Shown piece by piece: positions 61,546 through 64,000 of a DNA stretch of 64,000 bases. The position numbers and the translations under genes are program-made. The stretch lies in assembly GCA_964291475.2 (NCBI GenBank), contig OZ220078.1, positions 124,001 through 188,000 on the forward strand, read 5' to 3'. The first letter of the stretch is position 1. The number at the start of each line of letters is the position of its first letter. The notes under the pieces are model-generated. The model made no database searches, had not been told where the DNA came from, and saw nothing but the letters and a program-made list of their open reading frames with translations. Source of the DNA: DAOUKH01 sp964291475. GTDB taxonomy: Bacteria > Chloroflexota > Dehalococcoidia > SHYB01.

Positions 61546-62589
61546 CTAGCCGGGGCCGGGCGCGGGGTGGTGGCGGAAGGTCCAGCCCAGGGAGCGCAGT
61601 GGGGCGCTGACCCGGTGCAGGTGGACGAACAGGTCGGAGTAGCCCTGAAGAAACGAGACGCTGCGGTAGGGGATGCCGCGCGCCCTGCAGACCGCCCGTA
61701 CGTGGGGCTGGGCGTCGCGGAGCCGGTTGCGGGGCATGGTGGGAAAGAGGTGGTGCTCGATCTGGTAGTTGAGACCGCCGAGCAGCCAATCGGTGACCGG
61801 GCCGCCGCGCACGTTCCGCGCGGTGATCGTTTGCCGTTGCAGGAACGACATCGCCGCCTCGGTCTCCACCTCCGCCATGCCCTTGTGGTTCGGCGCGAAG
61901 ATCATGCCGTTGTAGAAGCCCACCACGCTCTGGTGGAGGATTGCGAAGAGGAGGGCCGTGGTCCAATCGCCCAGCGCGTACAGGACGAGGCCGTACCAGG
62001 CGGCATTCAGGATGAGCGCCGCGGTCTGCGCCCCGCGGCGCCGCACCCGGGCGCCGCAGAGATGCCGCACGCTGGCCAGGCGCATAGTGTAGGGCTGCAA
62101 CAGGAGCCAGAGCGGGAACAGCAGCGCTTGGACGGCGACGAGCGGGCGAAAGACCCACCGCCGCGTCGCAACCTGAGCGTGGGTCAGGGCGAGGACCGAG
62201 TAGTCGCCGTCGGGGTCCTTCACCGGATCGTTGGGGAAGGCGTGGTGGCGGTTGTGCTTGTCGATCCAGTAGGTGTAGCTCAGCCCGAGGAACAGGTTGC
62301 CGAAGATGAGCCCGGCCGCGTCCATCAGCCTCGGCGACCGGAGGGTCTGCCGGTGCCCGATGTCGTGGCCGAGCATCTCGGCCTGCACGTTTGCTACGCC
62401 GAGGACGGCCGCCGCCGCCAGGACGACGGTCAGGGACTCGGACCACAACGCGACGAACAGCGCACCGCCGAAAAGCGCGACTACGGAGAGCGCCTTGCCG
62501 GCGTAGAAGCGCGACTGGGCGTCGAAGAACCCCCTGAGGACCAAATCTCGCCGTAGGGCGTCGTAGCCGCCGACGGCGGATTGGGTCAA
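61546..62589 (-). CDS. Membrane fatty-acid (acyl-lipid) desaturase
   Basis: The 347-residue protein has about four to six membrane helices and three histidine boxes binding a di-iron centre: HDIGHRQ near residue 74, HNRHH near 111 and QIEHHLFP near 275. Gln in the third box is typical of front-end desaturases, but no fused cytochrome b5 domain is present. It inserts a double bond into lipid acyl chains with O2, so an aerobic lifestyle is implied. The start is TTG 62589 with GGAG 8 bases upstream. Confidence 0.88.
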   Translation of the reverse strand: MTQSAVGGYDALRRDLVLRGFFDAQSRFYAGKALSVVALFGGALFVALWSESLTVVLAAAAVLGVANVQAEMLGHDIGHRQTLRSPRLMDAAGLIFGNLFLGLSYTYWIDKHNRHHAFPNDPVKDPDGDYSVLALTHAQVATRRWVFRPLVAVQALLFPLWLLLQPYTMRLASVRHLCGARVRRRGAQTAALILNAAWYGLVLYALGDWTTALLFAILHQSVVGFYNGMIFAPNHKGMAEVETEAAMSFLQRQTITARNVRGGPVTDWLLGGLNYQIEHHLFPTMPRNRLRDAQPHVRAVCRARGIPYRSVSFLQGYSDLFVHLHRVSAPLRSLGWTFRHHPAPGPG

Positions 62590-62689
62590 GGGCTACGCTC
62601 CGCGCGCGGCAGGCGCAAGCCACCGTGCGCGGGGAAGCGGGTAGGGAGAGAGTCCTTGGCGGAGTTCGGAGGTACCAGCGGCCGGCGGC

Positions 62690-62983
62690 TTACCAGCGGC
62701 CACCGCCACCGCCGCCCCTGCGCCCGCCGCCACCGCTCGATTCGCGGGGACGGGCCTCGTTCACCGTCAGGGTGCGGCCCTGGAACTCGGTGCCGTTGAG
62801 GGCCTGGATGGCGGTCTCGGCCTCGTCGTCGTTGGGCATCTCGACGAAGCCGAAGCCCTTCGACCTGCCGGAGTACCGGTCGGTGATCAGCCGGACGTCG
62901 TCGATCTTGCCGTGGGGGGTAAAGAGGGATTCGAGGTCCGGTTGGGTCGCGTCAAACGACAGATTGCCTACGTAGATATTCAC
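62690..62983 (-). CDS. Glycine-rich RRM RNA-binding protein
   Basis: The 97-residue protein is one RRM domain: RNP2 is IYVGNL at residues 3-8 and RNP1 is KGFGFVEM near residue 43. The C-terminal tail is Arg/Gly-rich. Such small RRM proteins in bacteria are often cold-induced RNA chaperones. The start is GTG 62983 with AGGAG 6 bases upstream. The leader of about 175 bases back to tRNA-Pro on the same strand holds a possible -10 (TATGCT) around 63090 and nothing else clear. Confidence 0.92.
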   Translation of the reverse strand: MNIYVGNLSFDATQPDLESLFTPHGKIDDVRLITDRYSGRSKGFGFVEMPNDDEAETAIQALNGTEFQGRTLTVNEARPRESSGGGGRRGGGGGGRW

Positions 62984-63159
62984 GCAACGCTCCTAAGGGG
63001 AAAATGGCGCCTGGATCAAGCTAGCGTCGCGCGCCCGAGTGGAGGACACAGGAAGGCATACGGGACATTCGCCATGTTCAAGACGCGTATAGCATAACAC
63101 TTCGTGTAGCATCGCGCCCGCGGGCGGTGTCATGCGCCGGGCGGCAGGAGAGGCAAGGA

Positions 63160-63236
63160 TGGTCGGGGCGAGTGGATTTGAACCACCGACCCCCTGCACC
63201 CCATGCAGGTGCGCTACCGGGCTGCGCCACGCCCCG
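63160..63236 (-). tRNA. tRNA-Pro (anticodon GGG), CCA encoded
   Basis: On the minus strand the acceptor CGGGGCG pairs with CGCCCCG, followed by discriminator A and CCA. The D arm is GCGC-AGCCCGGTA-GCGC. The anticodon stem CCTGC/GCAGG encloses ATGGGGT, giving anticodon GGG at 63202-63200. The T arm has GGTTCAAATCC. The CGGGGCG start with the absence of a G1-C72 pair is typical of proline tRNAs. Confidence 0.96.
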
Positions 63237-63352
63237 ACGTCTCGGAAGTACGCCGCTCCCAGAAGTGGGAAGCGCCCCGACCATCGGACAGAATAGCACG
63301 CCCCCTTCGACGGCGGCAACGAACGCGAAGGCCCCGAGAGGCCCCGCGCCGG

Positions 63353-63381
63353 TTTACGGGCCGCGCGCATGGGCCTAGAAT
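63353..63381 (+). promoter_or_regulatory. Promoter of the putative selenoprotein gene
   Basis: TTTACG (63353-63358) and TAGAAT (63376-63381) are separated by 17 bases; the ATG is 39 bases downstream, with GGAGG at 63410-63414 as ribosome-binding site. Confidence 0.6.
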
Positions 63382-63419
63382 CGACGCCGACGGCCCAGCA
63401 CACAACCACGGAGGACGCT

Positions 63420-64000
63420 ATGGACCAGCGCATCGGCGTCGACGTCTACTTCGACTGCGTCTGACCCCACGTTTACCAAGCAGCAGTTTGGCTGCGAAAG
63501 GTCAAGGAGCGGAAGGGCGACGCGCTGCAGGTCAACTGGCGCTCCTTCCCGCTGGAACAGCAGAACAGCAAGGAGGGGCCGGAGTGGCGGCTGTGGGACC
63601 ACGCCGACGACCACCCCAGCCGCAGCCTGCCCGCCTTCCGCGCGCTTGAAGCGGCCCGGCGGCAGGGCGACGACGCCTTCGCCGACCTCCTCTTCGGGCT
63701 CCTGGAGAAGCGGCACACCGCGCGCCTCAACTTCCGCGAACCCGATGAGATCGAGGCGGTGGCGAAGGAGGCCGGGCTCGACCTCGACCGGTTCCGAGCC
63801 GACGCCGCCGACCCCGCGCTCCTCGCCAACATCGCTACCGACTTCGAGTCGGCGGCGCCCAAGGGCGTCTTCGGCACGCCGACGTTCACGTTCGAGAACG
63901 GCCAGACCTTCTTCATGCGCATCAAGGCCCCCGACGATCCCGCCGAGGCGGAGCGCATCTTCGACGCGCTGTACGAGGTGCACGTGAAGAGCGGGGCGGT
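63420..64000 (+). CDS. DsbA/FrnE-like thiol oxidoreductase, probable selenoprotein (in-frame TGA), cut by window edge
   Basis: From ATG 63420 (GGAGG 5 bases upstream) the frame reads GVDVYFDCV, a TGA at codon 15 (63462-63464), then PHVYQAAVWLRKVKERKG and stays open to the window end (about 193 codons). In DsbA-fold proteins of the FrnE/2-hydroxychromene-carboxylate isomerase type the catalytic Cys-Pro follows YFDxV exactly where the TGA stands, so the TGA replaces the active-site Cys. The later VFGTPTFTF supplies the cis-Pro loop. Cys13 two residues before could pair with selenocysteine (CxU). Reading TGA as Sec is inference; a nonsense mutation is the alternative. The downstream part shows no decay. 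Confidence 0.78.
63462..63495 (+). promoter_or_regulatory. UGA codon and SECIS-like hairpin
   Basis: The TGA (63462-63464) is followed after 15 bases by GCAGC-AGTTTG-GCTGC (63480-63495), a perfect 5-bp stem with a 6-base loop containing G and U, at 21-26 bases after the TGA. That is close to the position of the apical loop in the E. coli fdhF element. The codons here (GTT, CAA, GCA, GCA, GTT, CGA) end in A or T, unlike the rest of the gene, as expected if RNA structure is selected. Confidence 0.6.

Noticed and set aside
60173..62623. One 816-codon frame covering both the CoA-transferase and the desaturase region
   Set aside because: Its N-terminal part is a shadow of the desaturase gene in another frame; the real start is GTG 61468 with a ribosome-binding site.
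63420..63464. Reading the TGA at 63462 as a simple pseudogene stop
   Set aside because: Not excluded, but less likely: the TGA replaces exactly the catalytic Cys, a hairpin follows, and the rest of the frame is intact.

Overview
The window is GC-rich (roughly two thirds G+C by eye) bacterial chromosome with dense coding. Several traits point to a Chloroflexota lineage of the Dehalococcoidia/SAR202 type: a substrate-binding lipoprotein with a Thr-Pro-rich linker, six CaiB/BaiF-type (family III) CoA-transferases, two luciferase-like flavin oxidoreductases, a two-subunit-type methylmalonyl-CoA mutase, and rpoBC followed directly by prfB. This placement is inference; no rRNA gene is present. TGA works as an ordinary stop in many genes here.

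Layout. 1-7.4 kb: a cut membrane-anchored protein, tRNA-Ala(CGC), a His/Cys tandem-repeat protein divergent from an MMPL transporter coupled to an MpaB-type oxygenase, and a long dCTP deaminase. 7.6-13.6 kb: a frameshifted peptide-binding lipoprotein and three consecutive CoA-transferases. 13.7-15.2 kb: a lower-GC methyltransferase plus a probable restriction partner. 15.2-20.3 kb: ffh, sbcC and rsmG. 20.3-21.6 kb: a gene-free repeat field. 21.6-26.9 kb: a two-subunit CoA-transferase, methylmalonyl-CoA mutase large subunit, fructose bisphosphatase and class I aldolase. 26.9-30.9 kb: a leftward run of ilvE, a membrane protein, PAP2 phosphatase, SDR and queG. 30.9-36.1 kb: a DNA glycosylase, HAD hydrolase, an XdhC/MocA molybdenum-cofactor pair and siroheme sulfite/nitrite reductase. 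36.1-41.5 kb: a leftward operon-like set (SDR, flavin oxidoreductase, MerB-like protein, two CoA-transferases). 41.6-51.6 kb: rpoB, rpoC and prfB with a programmed frameshift. 51.6-57.4 kb: a flavin oxidoreductase, cyclase, TauE exporter, two decayed loci (VapBC-like and a molybdopterin oxidoreductase), an enoyl-CoA hydratase and a frameshifted PIG-L deacetylase. 57.4-64 kb: more repeats, a hypothetical gene, a frameshifted acyl-CoA dehydrogenase, a CoA-transferase, a fatty-acid desaturase, an RRM protein, tRNA-Pro(GGG) and a DsbA-fold gene with an in-frame TGA.

The metabolic genes suggest a heterotroph that activates and breaks down organic acids as CoA thioesters (CoA-transferases, acyl-CoA dehydrogenase, enoyl-CoA hydratase, methylmalonyl-CoA mutase), runs gluconeogenesis, and uses molybdenum enzymes and sulfur oxyanions.

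Most notable items: (1) the DsbA/FrnE-like gene at 63420, whose in-frame TGA falls at the expected catalytic cysteine and is followed by a hairpin in a patch of atypical codons, so it is probably an unannotated selenoprotein; (2) an eight-repeat His/Cys protein (49 His, 8 Cys in 143 residues) with its own promoter and operator-like palindrome; (3) nine dispersed palindromes whose arms differ but stay self-complementary next to a constant CCCCTAC tail; (4) a MerB-like protein inside a CoA-transferase/flavin-oxidoreductase operon; (5) two decayed neighbours sharing a 70-bp block. Several metabolic genes carry single-base frameshifts, which may be sequence errors.
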